A stretch of 14,017 nucleotides of DNA, taken from positions 1 to 14,017 of the forward strand of contig JABJCF010000339.1 in assembly GCA_018665625.1 (NCBI GenBank). The letters run 5' to 3'. The stretch is from Nitrospina sp. GTDB taxonomy: Bacteria > Nitrospinota > Nitrospinia > Nitrospinales > VA-1. This document shows, in pieces, positions 7,365 to 14,017 of the stretch (position 1 is its first letter; each line of letters starts with the position of its first letter). The notes below the pieces were generated by a model that saw nothing but the letters and a program-made list of their open reading frames with translations, was not told the DNA's origin and searched no databases. The translations under genes and the position numbers were made by a program.

Positions 7365-8560
7365 CCGGGCTCGATTTTTAGGAACCTTTTCTTGCCGACT
7401 TTAATCATGTATTCCTGATCTCCAGAAAACTCCTGATTTACATTTGAAATTTTTTCTCCATTCACTGAAACCGATCCCTGCTGGATCAATCGGCGGGCTG
7501 CGGAGGTGCTATCTGTCAGTTTGTTTTCTTTGAGAATATTACAAATGCTACGTGTTTCCTTTCCCCAACCGGTGATAACCGGAATATCTTCGGGTAAGTT
7601 CTTTTTCTTGAATACATTTTCAAATTCACTTGAAGCCGCTTCTGCCAAATCTGAAGTGTGGTAGAGAGTAACAATTTCTTTGGCTAAATCCATTTTAGCA
7701 TTTTTCGGATTCAGCGTTCCCGACTTTGCCTGATCTTTCATGGCGTTGAGTTCGTCGGTTGATCTATGACTGAGTAGTTCGTAGAACTTCCACATCAACT
7801 CGTCGGAGATGGACATGATCTTCCCAAACATTTCATTCGGCGCATCAAATACTCCGATACTGTTGCCCAGGCTTTTACTCATTTTTTGCACGCCGTCAGT
7901 TCCTTCTAAAAGAGGCATGGTAAGAACAATTTGTGGTTTTTGTTTATAAGCTCGCTGCAAATCCCTGCCTACAAGCAAATTGAACTTCTGGTCGGTGCCA
8001 CCCAGTTCCACATCTGATTTTAAAGCTACAGAATCGTACCCCTGTATCAAGGGATACATAAGTTCATGGATAGATACGGGAAGGTTTTTTGCCAGGCGCT
8101 TTTGAAAATCATCTCTCTCCAGCATGCGTGCAACAGTATAATGCGCGGCCAGTTCGATCATATTTACGGATGTGAATTTCCCCATCCACTCGCTGTTATA
8201 GGCGACGGTGGTTTTTTCAGGGTCCAGGATTTTAAAAACTTGTTCCAGATAAGTTTTAGCATTTTCTTTGACTTCATCTGGGGTAAGATTTTTTCTTGTT
8301 TCAGAGCGCCCTGTAGGGTCGCCAATCATTCCCGTGAAATCTCCTATGAGGAAAATGGCTTCGTGGCCCAAGTCTTGAAACTGTTTCATTTTATTCAAGA
8401 GTACGGTGTGGCCGAGATGCAGGTCAGGTGCTGTAGGGTCAAATCCGGCTTTGATCCGTAGGGGTTGTCCCTTGGCCAACAAAGCTGCGAGATCTTTTTC
8501 ATCAATGATCTCAGATGTCCCCCTTCGCAGGGTTTTTAATTGTTCTTCTGGCGACAACAT
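7361..8560 (-). CDS. tyrS: Tyrosyl-tRNA synthetase
   Basis: This cytoplasmic class I aminoacyl-tRNA synthetase of 399 residues charges tRNA-Tyr with tyrosine using ATP. The catalytic Rossmann domain holds the HIGH-type signature HLGH (48-51, after [10 protein letters not shown]) and the KMSKS loop (226-230). GGTDQKFN (187-194) belongs to the tyrosine/tRNA-binding region conserved in this family. A C-terminal S4 RNA-binding domain (about 351-396, including [14 protein letters not shown]) completes the protein. Length and HLGH form fit the TyrZ-like subgroup of bacterial enzymes. The ATG at 8560 lacks a strong Shine-Dalgarno. The stop codon overlaps that of the convergent gene. No T-box leader is apparent upstream. 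Confidence 0.98.
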   Translation of the reverse strand: MLSPEEQLKTLRRGTSEIIDEKDLAALLAKGQPLRIKAGFDPTAPDLHLGHTVLLNKMKQFQDLGHEAIFLIGDFTGMIGDPTGRSETRKNLTPDEVKENAKTYLEQVFKILDPEKTTVAYNSEWMGKFTSVNMIELAAHYTVARMLERDDFQKRLAKNLPVSIHELMYPLIQGYDSVALKSDVELGGTDQKFNLLVGRDLQRAYKQKPQIVLTMPLLEGTDGVQKMSKSLGNSIGVFDAPNEMFGKIMSISDELMWKFYELLSHRSTDELNAMKDQAKSGTLNPKNAKMDLAKEIVTLYHTSDLAEAASSEFENVFKKKNLPEDIPVITGWGKETRSICNILKENKLTDSTSAARRLIQQGSVSVNGEKISNVNQEFSGDQEYMIKVGKKRFLKIEPG

Positions 8561-8646
8561 AATTTTACAACCAAGAAATTTGATGAATGCGGATGTTAAG
8601 TTTAAAATTTACATCCTGTAATTGGGTTTTAATCCCCTGTGGTTTA

Positions 8647-8675
8647 TTGCAAATATAAGAAATGGAAGCTAACAT
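8647..8675 (+). promoter_or_regulatory. Candidate sigma70-type promoter for the membrane protein/methyltransferase pair
   Basis: TTGCAA (8647-8652) and TAACAT (8670-8675) are separated by 17 bases, and each matches four of six consensus positions. Transcription would begin near 8682, leaving a 5' leader of roughly 45 bases before the GTG at 8727. This is a motif match only. Confidence 0.35.
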
Positions 8676-8726
8676 ACCCCAGAATGATCTGCAACCGCCG
8701 CTTAAATTCAAGGGGATATAGAACAG

Positions 8727-9116
8727 GTGGAAAACAACTCTGGAAATTCGAAAACTTCTGATTCTGAGGAAATCTCCGGTCGCTCGCGAAAGTTCAAGCA
8801 GGCCGCATATGGTTTTCTCATCCTTAATCTTATTTATTTAGCCGTGGCTTTCGTTTTTATTCCACCCTTTGATTTTGGCTTGTCGGCTCTGCTTTCACTT
8901 ATTGCGTTTGCTTTGTTGTTGGGCATTTTTACATATTATCTTTTGCAGGAGAAAAAACTACTGGCCCAGATTCTAGCAGTCATCTACGGAGGCCGATCTG
9001 TATTTACAGCTTACACCATTGTTGCAGGAGATACCTTTCAGGCAGTCCCCTATTTTCTACCATGCCTGATTATCACCTTTTATTTTCTCGGGCGAGCGGG
9101 TTGGAATTGGCCATAA
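8727..9116 (+). CDS. Small four-helix integral membrane protein
   Basis: The 129-residue protein has a polar, Ser/Glu/Lys-rich N-terminus of about 24 residues. Four hydrophobic segments follow, at about 26-46, 51-73, 78-100 and 105-123. It starts at GTG, with AAGGGG 11 bases upstream, a somewhat long spacing. There are no charged catalytic residues in the membrane segments and no family motif that I recognise. The next gene begins within the stop codon (TAATG), so the two are probably translated together. The pairing suggests that this protein may anchor or assist the methyltransferase-like protein, but this is inference. Unknown function. Confidence 0.82.
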   Translation: MENNSGNSKTSDSEEISGRSRKFKQAAYGFLILNLIYLAVAFVFIPPFDFGLSALLSLIAFALLLGIFTYYLLQEKKLLAQILAVIYGGRSVFTAYTIVAGDTFQAVPYFLPCLIITFYFLGRAGWNWP

Positions 9117-10222
9117 TGAGTCCTTCTATATTTATCAATTCGCAGAGCCGATTGCCTTTGGTTACCGAATCGGGGAAAAAGTTTTCCGGGTTGGAAAATT
9201 CCAAATCTCCTGAGTTATGCCAACGGGTTTCCACTTTTTTTGAATATTTAAATAGGCAAATAGGATTTCCTGAAACGGATCTGGGTCGTGAAAACCAGGT
9301 CATCTTCAATCTTTTATTGCAATCTGCTTATCCCGAAATAATGATTGATCTGGCAGATCTCATTTATGTTCAGCATGAACGACCCGCTGTTTATTTGAAT
9401 TTTGACCATATCCATATGAATCTTAAAAAAGATCGAGTGGCTCTATCGGAATCTATGGATCAGATCAATGAAAAGTTTTCCATCTTGTTTCGGGAATTGG
9501 CGAAAGTTATCAGGGAAAACCCGCTCCTGTTCAGCGACTCCCGAATGGTTCGGTTGTTGAGTGAGAGTTACAGTATTTATCTTTTCCAGACAGAAAATTT
9601 TCCATGGGATAACCCTATGGAAATGATTCCATCAGATTTAAAGAATCCGATTATGGATATCGCAACGGGACTTGCAGGTTTCCGTTTGATCCATGACTGG
9701 CCTGAGAATTACCCGAAATTGATTCTTACTGACAACCTGCCCTTTATCATTATGGGATTAACTCACTACGCCAAGCTTTCTGGAAAAACCAATGTTGAAA
9801 TTTTAAATGTCGATTTCCCTGACGGACCTATGGGGAAACGCTGCGGTTGCATTCTGGCAAACAAATTTTTACATCATTTGCAAAGGGGTGAGCGAAAAAA
9901 ATTCCTGCAATGGGCGATAGGAGCTTTAGATGCGGGTGGTTTGTTGTTGATATTAGATACGGATCTCGAATGTCAGATATTAAGAAGGGCGCAAAATCAG
10001 GAATACCAGGATAAGCTTATACGTGGCTATAAAGAAACCCTGGTTTCGATCGAAGAAAATTTTTGCGAAACCCTGATCCAGGATGTAAGGCATGTTGGGT
10101 TCGACGTTTCGCATTTTGATTTCCATGAATATCAGGATGAAACGGATGCTTACAGTCAGTATCCGGGCGATAATTTATCAATAAAGTTTATTGGGCTGGA
10201 GATAATGGCAAGTAAAGTTTGA
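9116..10222 (+). CDS. Methyltransferase-like protein (class I Rossmann fold)
   Basis: I choose the ATG at 9116, which shares one base with the upstream stop (TAATG). An in-frame ATG at 9062 would add 18 residues but overlap the upstream gene far more. The 368-residue product has an N-terminal helical region (about 31-160) and then features of an S-adenosylmethionine-dependent methyltransferase. A motif-I-like glycine loop follows a strand (MDIATGLAG, 180-188), an acidic residue ends the second strand (LILTD, 202-206), and later come ILANKFLHHL (246-255) and the post-motif strand ALDAGGLLLILD (270-281). The glycine loop is not the textbook GxGxG, so SAM binding is likely but unproven. The substrate is unknown; the fused N-terminal region may define it. 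Confidence 0.8.
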   Translation: MSPSIFINSQSRLPLVTESGKKFSGLENSKSPELCQRVSTFFEYLNRQIGFPETDLGRENQVIFNLLLQSAYPEIMIDLADLIYVQHERPAVYLNFDHIHMNLKKDRVALSESMDQINEKFSILFRELAKVIRENPLLFSDSRMVRLLSESYSIYLFQTENFPWDNPMEMIPSDLKNPIMDIATGLAGFRLIHDWPENYPKLILTDNLPFIIMGLTHYAKLSGKTNVEILNVDFPDGPMGKRCGCILANKFLHHLQRGERKKFLQWAIGALDAGGLLLILDTDLECQILRRAQNQEYQDKLIRGYKETLVSIEENFCETLIQDVRHVGFDVSHFDFHEYQDETDAYSQYPGDNLSIKFIGLEIMASKV

Positions 10223-10238
10223 GGTTCGATTATGATTA

Positions 10239-10601
10239 CTATTTTAGGTGTTTTTTGAGGGAACTCCATTCTCCCTGAGTGGCTTGGCTGGCTTTATGTT
10301 CCATATCTCTATAAATCGCTATTACCTTTTTTCCTAATAGTGTGAGTTTTGCTCCACCGCCTCCTTTCCCACCTGTTGCACTTTCTACTAAAGGTTTTTT
10401 AAAACATCGATTCATGGTGTCTACCATATCCCATGCGCGTCTGTAGCTGATTCGGTTTTGTCTTGCAGCCCCTGATATAGAACCTTCCTGATCAATAGAT
10501 TCCAGTAAGTCAACTTTGCCAGGCCCTAAAGCAATCAGGTCGCCGGACATAATTCGGTGACGGGAGCGACATTGCACCTTGTTGTCTTTATTTTTTGGCA
10601 A
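10239..10601 (-). CDS. ModE-type winged-helix DNA-binding protein, HTH domain only
   Basis: The 120-residue cytoplasmic protein matches the N-terminal DNA-binding domain of ModE. It has LGPGK then LLESI, the helix-turn-helix GSISGAARQNRISYRRAWD (40-58) and the wing LVESATGGKGGGGAKLT (71-87). The two molybdate-binding (TOBE/Mop) domains of full ModE are absent, so it probably does not sense molybdate through them. The start is TTG at 10601: AAGGA lies 7 bases upstream, inside the last codons of the preceding gene. An internal GTG (codon 9) or ATG (codon 18) would cut into the conserved region or lack such a site. It sits three bases after the phosphodiester-glycosidase-like gene, so the two are co-transcribed. 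No molybdate transport gene is in the window. Confidence 0.9.
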   Translation of the reverse strand: MPKNKDNKVQCRSRHRIMSGDLIALGPGKVDLLESIDQEGSISGAARQNRISYRRAWDMVDTMNRCFKKPLVESATGGKGGGGAKLTLLGKKVIAIYRDMEHKASQATQGEWSSLKKHLK

Positions 10602-10604
10602 ACC

Positions 10605-11504
10605 CTATTCCTTTTTAATTCTGACCAGTCCCAGGACATTGGGGATAGGTCTGGAAAAAGTGTTTTCGTCATGTTCTCTGGAACCCGTGGAGTAACTGCC
10701 GATAAACTCATGTTCTTCTTTTCCTGTATTGATATATAGCTGCGCATCGGCACCCCCTTCAACATACATCGCACGTTTTAAATTTATGGGGAGTTGCAAA
10801 AGCATATTAGTTAACTCGTGAGTGGAGTAGGGGGATCGAACATGAATGAATAAAACTCTTTCTTTTTGGTCGATGCCAACGGCCGCTGTGCTCCATATCC
10901 TTTTTTGTGGGGCCCAGACATTTTCCCCTTTACAGGAAACCATGCGGATACTTTGAATTAAAGTTGTGTATTGCTTTCGTAAAGAACTGAAGTCTTCACA
11001 CTCTCTATCAATTATTTTTACAGAGGCTAAATTTTTTCCAGTTGGGTCAAAGGCTAGAACGGTTTTGTCCTTCGATAGCCATGTGCTGTTTATATGGTTT
11101 CCGGTCCTCATATAGGAAACGCTCGATACCTGATTTTTCTGGTACATGCTGGCATTGATACCGGCAACCAGAGAATTCTGGTTCACCCATTTTTTTACGG
11201 AGTATCTTTTTTTGGTTTTTGACGCGGAAGAGTTCAACAGTTTCAAGGCGAAAAATCGAGTGTCGGCTCGCAATACCCTGATTAACGAGTCACCGACGAT
11301 GGACTTTTTTGAAGCCACAAATATTCCCATATCCAGCCCCGGCTCTAGATTCTTCCAAACCGCTGGGCTTTCCGAGGAAGAACTAGCGAAACTCAATCCA
11401 TATCCAAATACAGTAAAAATAAGAAAAATGATTAAAACCTTCCGGTTCCAGCTTTTTTCAGGAGAGCGAAGCTTGACGGTAAAGGGTTTTTGCTTATTGT
11501 TCAT
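10605..11504 (-). CDS. Membrane-anchored phosphodiester glycosidase family protein (NAGPA/DUF2233-like)
   Basis: The 299-residue protein has a basic N-terminus, one hydrophobic segment (about 22-40) that acts as an anchor or uncleaved signal, and an extracytoplasmic domain. The domain carries landmarks of the family that includes the lysosomal uncovering enzyme NAGPA: INASMY (116-121), WSTAAVGID (204-212), RSPYSTHEL (223-231), EGGADAQLY (249-257) and the terminal PIPNV (286-290). Family members act on phosphodiester-linked sugars, but the bacterial substrates are mostly unknown, so an envelope polysaccharide or glycolipid is only inferred. The ATG is preceded by a weak GGA. The gene leads an operon with the ModE-like regulator. 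A perfect TATAAT lies about 40 bases upstream. Confidence 0.87.
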   Translation of the reverse strand: MNNKQKPFTVKLRSPEKSWNRKVLIIFLIFTVFGYGLSFASSSSESPAVWKNLEPGLDMGIFVASKKSIVGDSLIRVLRADTRFFALKLLNSSASKTKKRYSVKKWVNQNSLVAGINASMYQKNQVSSVSYMRTGNHINSTWLSKDKTVLAFDPTGKNLASVKIIDRECEDFSSLRKQYTTLIQSIRMVSCKGENVWAPQKRIWSTAAVGIDQKERVLFIHVRSPYSTHELTNMLLQLPINLKRAMYVEGGADAQLYINTGKEEHEFIGSYSTGSREHDENTFSRPIPNVLGLVRIKKE

Positions 11505-11543
11505 AAATATTTATTCCGTGTTTATATGTCCTAAGAATCCCGG

Positions 11544-11549
11544 ATTATA
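11544..11549 (-). promoter_or_regulatory. Candidate -10 element for the glycosidase/ModE-like operon
   Basis: A perfect TATAAT on the minus strand would start transcription near 11537, some 33 bases upstream of the ATG at 11504. No good -35 hexamer lies at 16-18 bases, so the promoter may depend on an activator or be spurious. Confidence 0.4.
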
Positions 11550-11682
11550 GCCTGAGCCCTGGTATTTTTTCTTGTCTTTTGCATCTAAAATGGGCAGTTT
11601 CTTCTATGATAACATTGATTTTATTCCAGTTTTCGTACATAATATTATAAAAATACCACTTAATTTATTGTTGCATTAGGTG

Positions 11683-11696
11683 CTCTAATGTTAGAG
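11683..11696. promoter_or_regulatory. Perfect 6+6 palindrome, candidate operator
   Basis: CTCTAA and TTAGAG are exact reverse complements around a two-base centre. The site lies between divergent transcription units and upstream of the candidate lipoprotein promoter, a position suited to a dimeric regulator. It could occur by chance in such AT-rich sequence. Confidence 0.35.
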
Positions 11697-11832
11697 TTTT
11701 GTAAGATATTTGATGCAAATTAAATAAAAATTAGATTACCCTCGGTTTTTTTGGGGTTTTAAAGTTTTTGGCAGTTTATTGGTTTGTTAACGATGTTTAA
11801 TTGATGTTTCATTTTTTTTTTACGAGGAGTTT

Positions 11833-12282
11833 ATGAAAACCATTTCTAAAGTATTAACCTTGATGGTAGCGTTTGCATTCGTAGGATGTGCGGGTCAATC
11901 TGGCGGAGGATCAACAACAGCAGTTTCATCCTCTAGCAAGGCTCTTTCCATTACCACACCTGCTACCCTTTCTAATGTAAGCAGCCCTTTACAAGTTTGT
12001 ATGGCAACCAATGGTTATACTGTTGAGCCTGCTAAAAACGGTGTGAATGCAGGTAAAGGACATCACCATTTATTGGTTGATGTTTCTATTCCGGCAGATT
12101 TGAGCAAACCTATTGCTAAAGATGGTAACCACATTCATATGGGTGATGGCTCAAAATGTAAAACAATTGAGCTGGCAAAAGGTCAACACACGATCACCGC
12201 TCTTTTTGCACAGGGCAACCACGTTCCGTACAACCCAGTGGTATCGGATGGTGTGACGGTTACAGTTACCCATGTAAAATAA
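11833..12282 (+). CDS. DUF4399-type histidine-rich lipoprotein
   Basis: The 149-residue protein starts MKTISK. A hydrophobic segment ends in a lipobox-like FVGC, so C19 is probably lipidated and the protein membrane-anchored outside the cytoplasm. A Ser/Gly/Thr-rich linker (20-37) precedes a domain with the DUF4399 pattern: GKGHHHLLVDV (75-84), NHIHMGDGSK (99-108), LAKGQHTITALFAQGNH (114-130) and a final strand TVTVTH. Histidines 77-79, 100, 102, 119 and 130 are clustered enough to bind a metal such as copper, but that is inference from composition. C56 and C109 could form a disulfide. The ribosome binding site GAGGAG lies unusually near the ATG (three bases). The gene is followed by a strong terminator, so it is probably monocistronic. 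Confidence 0.9.
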   Translation: MKTISKVLTLMVAFAFVGCAGQSGGGSTTAVSSSSKALSITTPATLSNVSSPLQVCMATNGYTVEPAKNGVNAGKGHHHLLVDVSIPADLSKPIAKDGNHIHMGDGSKCKTIELAKGQHTITALFAQGNHVPYNPVVSDGVTVTVTHVK

Positions 12283-12315
12283 TTCCGTAAGGAAAAATTT
12301 TACTGGGAAAAATTT

Positions 12316-12351
12316 AATTCCATCCCCGGTTTCGGGGGTGGAATTTTTTTT
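12316..12351 (+). terminator. Rho-independent terminator after the lipoprotein gene
   Basis: A 12-pair stem with one G-T wobble is formed by AATTCCATCCCC (12316-12327) and GGGGGTGGAATT (12334-12345). It has a six-base loop, GGTTTC, and is followed by a run of T to 12351. It lies 33 bases after the lipoprotein stop codon. It is the only textbook terminator in the window. Confidence 0.95.
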
Positions 12352-12371
12352 GACCTCTACTCAGATAATTT

Positions 12372-13307
12372 ATGGCAAATTTACCCAAAGCTTCTGGTCC
12401 GGTTTTTTCAGATGATCATCTGATCAACCTCTACTACATAAATGAACTGTACCGAAACATCGGAGCAGAAGTTTCAGTGCGTCTCAAAGAAATTTATGGG
12501 CTTGATATTCCTCTCACTGCCGGAGTTTGGGGGGGGACCTATTTAATTGCCAAACCCAATGGGTTGGCGCGTCGACGAATATGGCGACTCTATTCTATTG
12601 TCAATCTGCCGCAAAACAGCCCATTGGATAAGCAGGAGAATATGGAAAAACTGGTAGCTGTTTATGCGGACGCTTACAAGGAAGCATTTGCCCCATATAA
12701 GCTGGAACTCGCTTTGAAAATGTGGGGCGGAACTCTTCCGTATAGTAACAAAGCCAAACCCAGCCTGACCATGCACATGGAAGACGCGACAGATAGAGTG
12801 CGTTGGCTGAGGACTTTCTTTGTGTGGAATAGTGTTCCATGGGAGGAGTCGATAATCTGTGACACGGTAAGAATAATTAAAGAGTACAAAGAATTTTTTG
12901 ATTTGAAAAAAGGGCAGGTTAAAAAAGATCCCAAGGATATTAAATATCTTTTGCAAGATATCATTATTATTTACCGCACGCTTGAAAATGCATGCAGTGA
13001 AAATTTTCGGGAACACGCAACGCCAATAATCAAAACTATGATGACAGAATTCATGGCAGGACTGCATGACCCAGACAAAATCAAAGAACTATATGAAATG
13101 GTTTTTGATAACGCGCTGATCTATGGGTTCGAGGAAAGCCTGGAAGAGCCTTATAGAAAAGAGGGATTGGATATCCACCAAATACAAAAATGGCCGATGG
13201 AAAAAATCAATTGGGTTCCTGAAGAGTTGAAGGAAAAGCTCATCCCGCCTATTCAAGAAATTTTTAGCGGATTCAAAAAAGAGTTGGAAACAACCAGCAA
13301 TTCTTAA
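12372..13307 (+). CDS. Uncharacterised 311-residue cytoplasmic protein
   Basis: There is no signal peptide or membrane segment, and I recognise no family. The protein looks mostly alpha-helical in its C-terminal two thirds (about 87-260). It is rich in aromatic residues, with many tryptophans (for example W53, W71, W118, W145, W152, W157, W274, W281). Notable patches are GVWGGTYLIAKPNG (51-64), LKMWGGTLPYSNKAKP (115-130) and RWLRTFFVWNSVPWEES (144-160). The reading frame is open after an in-frame TAA just upstream, so the ATG at 12372 is the earliest start. No Shine-Dalgarno is visible in the 20 bases between the terminator and the ATG. The stop lies 8 bases from the convergent HAD gene. Normal codon use and length make it a real gene; the function is unknown. 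Confidence 0.82.
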   Translation: MANLPKASGPVFSDDHLINLYYINELYRNIGAEVSVRLKEIYGLDIPLTAGVWGGTYLIAKPNGLARRRIWRLYSIVNLPQNSPLDKQENMEKLVAVYADAYKEAFAPYKLELALKMWGGTLPYSNKAKPSLTMHMEDATDRVRWLRTFFVWNSVPWEESIICDTVRIIKEYKEFFDLKKGQVKKDPKDIKYLLQDIIIIYRTLENACSENFREHATPIIKTMMTEFMAGLHDPDKIKELYEMVFDNALIYGFEESLEEPYRKEGLDIHQIQKWPMEKINWVPEELKEKLIPPIQEIFSGFKKELETTSNS

Positions 13308-13315
13308 GCCAGTTT

Positions 13316-14011
13316 TCAGCTTTCTAATGCAGAAACAAAATCTGCAAGGCTGGGGAAAACCATTTCCGCATTTTTGAAATCAATATTCCGATTCAATTCA
13401 TTCTGTAAAATTATACAGGGGATTCCCGCTTCGTTTGCCGCGTTAAGTCCTTTTAACGCATCTTCCAGAACAAAACATTCAGCAGGGGCAATGCCCAGTT
13501 TTTTGGCGGCATTTAGGAAGATATCTGGGAAAGGTTTTTCTCGTTTGGCAGATTCTTTGCCAAGAATAGCAGGGACCATATCCAGCGCGTTGGCATTTCT
13601 TAGAATATGTTTGATATCTGTTGCCCAGGACCCCGATGCAATGGCTAGTTTATGGTTTCGTGATAATTCCTGAACCAGACAAATTGCATCTGGAAATAGT
13701 TTGATCTCGCCACTTTCACAAAACCGGGTATACACCTCGAATTTTTGTTTGCGCAAATCCACAGGGTCGACATTTAGTTTGAGATTATGACGTTCTATTT
13801 CCCCTGCAATCCCTTTTCCCTTGGAGGTCCATTCCACCCAATATTCTTCTTTGTCAAGGGTGTGGCCGTATCTTTCAAATACCTCGTTGTAGGCTTTATA
13901 GTGATAGGGTTCAGAGTCGGCTAGCAGCCCATCAAAATCCAGTATCGCGGCTTTGGCGTTTTGGAGCAGGGAGTGAAGTTTTGTTTTGCGGTCTGAGAAA
14001 GTAGTATCCAT
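13316..14011 (-). CDS. HAD-superfamily hydrolase, beta-phosphoglucomutase/phosphatase-like
   Basis: The 231-residue cytoplasmic protein has all four HAD motifs. Motif I is ILDFDGLLADSE, with nucleophile D25 and general acid/base D27. Motif II is ASGSW (S126), motif III is the lysine in KREKPFPD (K159), and motif IV is VLEDALKG (E183, D184). A helical cap sits between motifs I and II (about 35-105), as in subfamily IA enzymes such as beta-phosphoglucomutase and small sugar-phosphate or phosphoglycolate phosphatases. The substrate cannot be told from sequence. The frame stays open in the six bases visible upstream of the ATG at 14011, so the true start could lie beyond the window, although the domain is complete as given. 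Confidence 0.93.
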   Translation of the reverse strand: MDTTFSDRKTKLHSLLQNAKAAILDFDGLLADSEPYHYKAYNEVFERYGHTLDKEEYWVEWTSKGKGIAGEIERHNLKLNVDPVDLRKQKFEVYTRFCESGEIKLFPDAICLVQELSRNHKLAIASGSWATDIKHILRNANALDMVPAILGKESAKREKPFPDIFLNAAKKLGIAPAECFVLEDALKGLNAANEAGIPCIILQNELNRNIDFKNAEMVFPSLADFVSALES

Positions 14012-14017
14012 CGGTGA

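Larger units (their letters stand above)
11505..11832. other. Divergent intergenic region with palindrome and T-rich leader
   Basis: This 328-base AT-rich spacer lies between divergent genes and shows no coding sequence. A 6+6 palindrome, CTCTAA-TG-TTAGAG, lies at 11683-11696. On the plus side a weak promoter candidate for the lipoprotein is TTGATG (11710-11715) with TAGATT (11732-11737, 16-base spacer). A T-rich stretch (11744-11822) follows, and then a GAGGAG ribosome binding site very close to the ATG at 11833. The ModE-like protein encoded next door is a natural candidate to bind here, which is inference. Confidence 0.5.

Noticed and set aside
8561..8726. T-box or other riboswitch upstream of tyrS
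   Set aside because: The spacer is short, and I found neither a T-box core sequence nor an antiterminator/terminator pair.
9062..9115. ATG at 9062 as start of the methyltransferase-like protein
   Set aside because: It would overlap the membrane-protein gene by 55 bases. The TAATG junction at 9116 is the usual coupled arrangement.
11639..11648. ATAATATTAT palindrome
   Set aside because: It is a pure A/T ten-base palindrome in very AT-rich sequence, expected by chance.
12543..13067. 174-residue minus-strand open frame inside the 12372-13307 gene
   Set aside because: It is fully antisense to a longer open frame with better composition. Its Cys/His/Phe-rich sequence is typical of a shadow frame.

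Overview
The window is about 14 kb of gene-dense, moderately AT-rich bacterial chromosome. The gene content points to a Gram-negative bacterium: a secreted twelve-heme cytochrome c, several Sec signal peptides, a lipoprotein with a DUF4399-type domain, and a secreted NHL-repeat protein. These features would fit a respiratory marine or environmental lineage of the Nitrospinota / Desulfobacterota kind, but that placement is an inference and no marker here fixes it. I see no rRNA, tRNA, CRISPR array, transposase or prophage gene.

Region 1 (1-5873, all minus strand) runs, in order of transcription: a secreted 12-repeat NHL beta-propeller protein, a small secreted cysteine-containing protein, a single-domain HPt phosphotransfer protein, a dodecaheme cytochrome c, and the start of another exported protein that leaves the window at base 1. 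The last two overlap in a GTGA, so at least these are one operon. All but the HPt protein are exported. The gap before the HPt gene holds two GC-rich hairpins in a REP-like arrangement.

Region 2 (5874-6338) is a non-coding, AT-rich divergent spacer with inverted repeats. It separates region 1 from a plus-strand secreted protein with two internally similar modules (6339-7364).

Region 3 (7361-10222): tyrosyl-tRNA synthetase (tyrS, minus) converges on the modular protein, and the two stop codons share one CTAG. Divergent from tyrS is a plus-strand pair, a four-helix membrane protein and a methyltransferase-like protein, joined by a TAATG stop/start overlap.

Region 4 (10239-11504, minus): a membrane-anchored phosphodiester-glycosidase-family protein is followed three bases later by a ModE-type DNA-binding protein with no molybdate-binding domain. 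Its strong ribosome binding site lies in the last codons of the upstream gene.

Region 5 (11505-14011): a 328-base divergent spacer, the DUF4399-type lipoprotein, a clear rho-independent terminator, an unrecognised 311-residue cytoplasmic protein that begins 20 bases after the terminator with no visible Shine-Dalgarno sequence, and a converging HAD-superfamily phosphatase or mutase.

Apart from tyrS and the HAD enzyme, most genes are envelope or regulatory proteins of unassigned role. The leading candidate for a little-described system is the minus-strand cluster in region 1 (NHL propeller, small secreted protein, HPt, dodecaheme cytochrome, further secreted protein).
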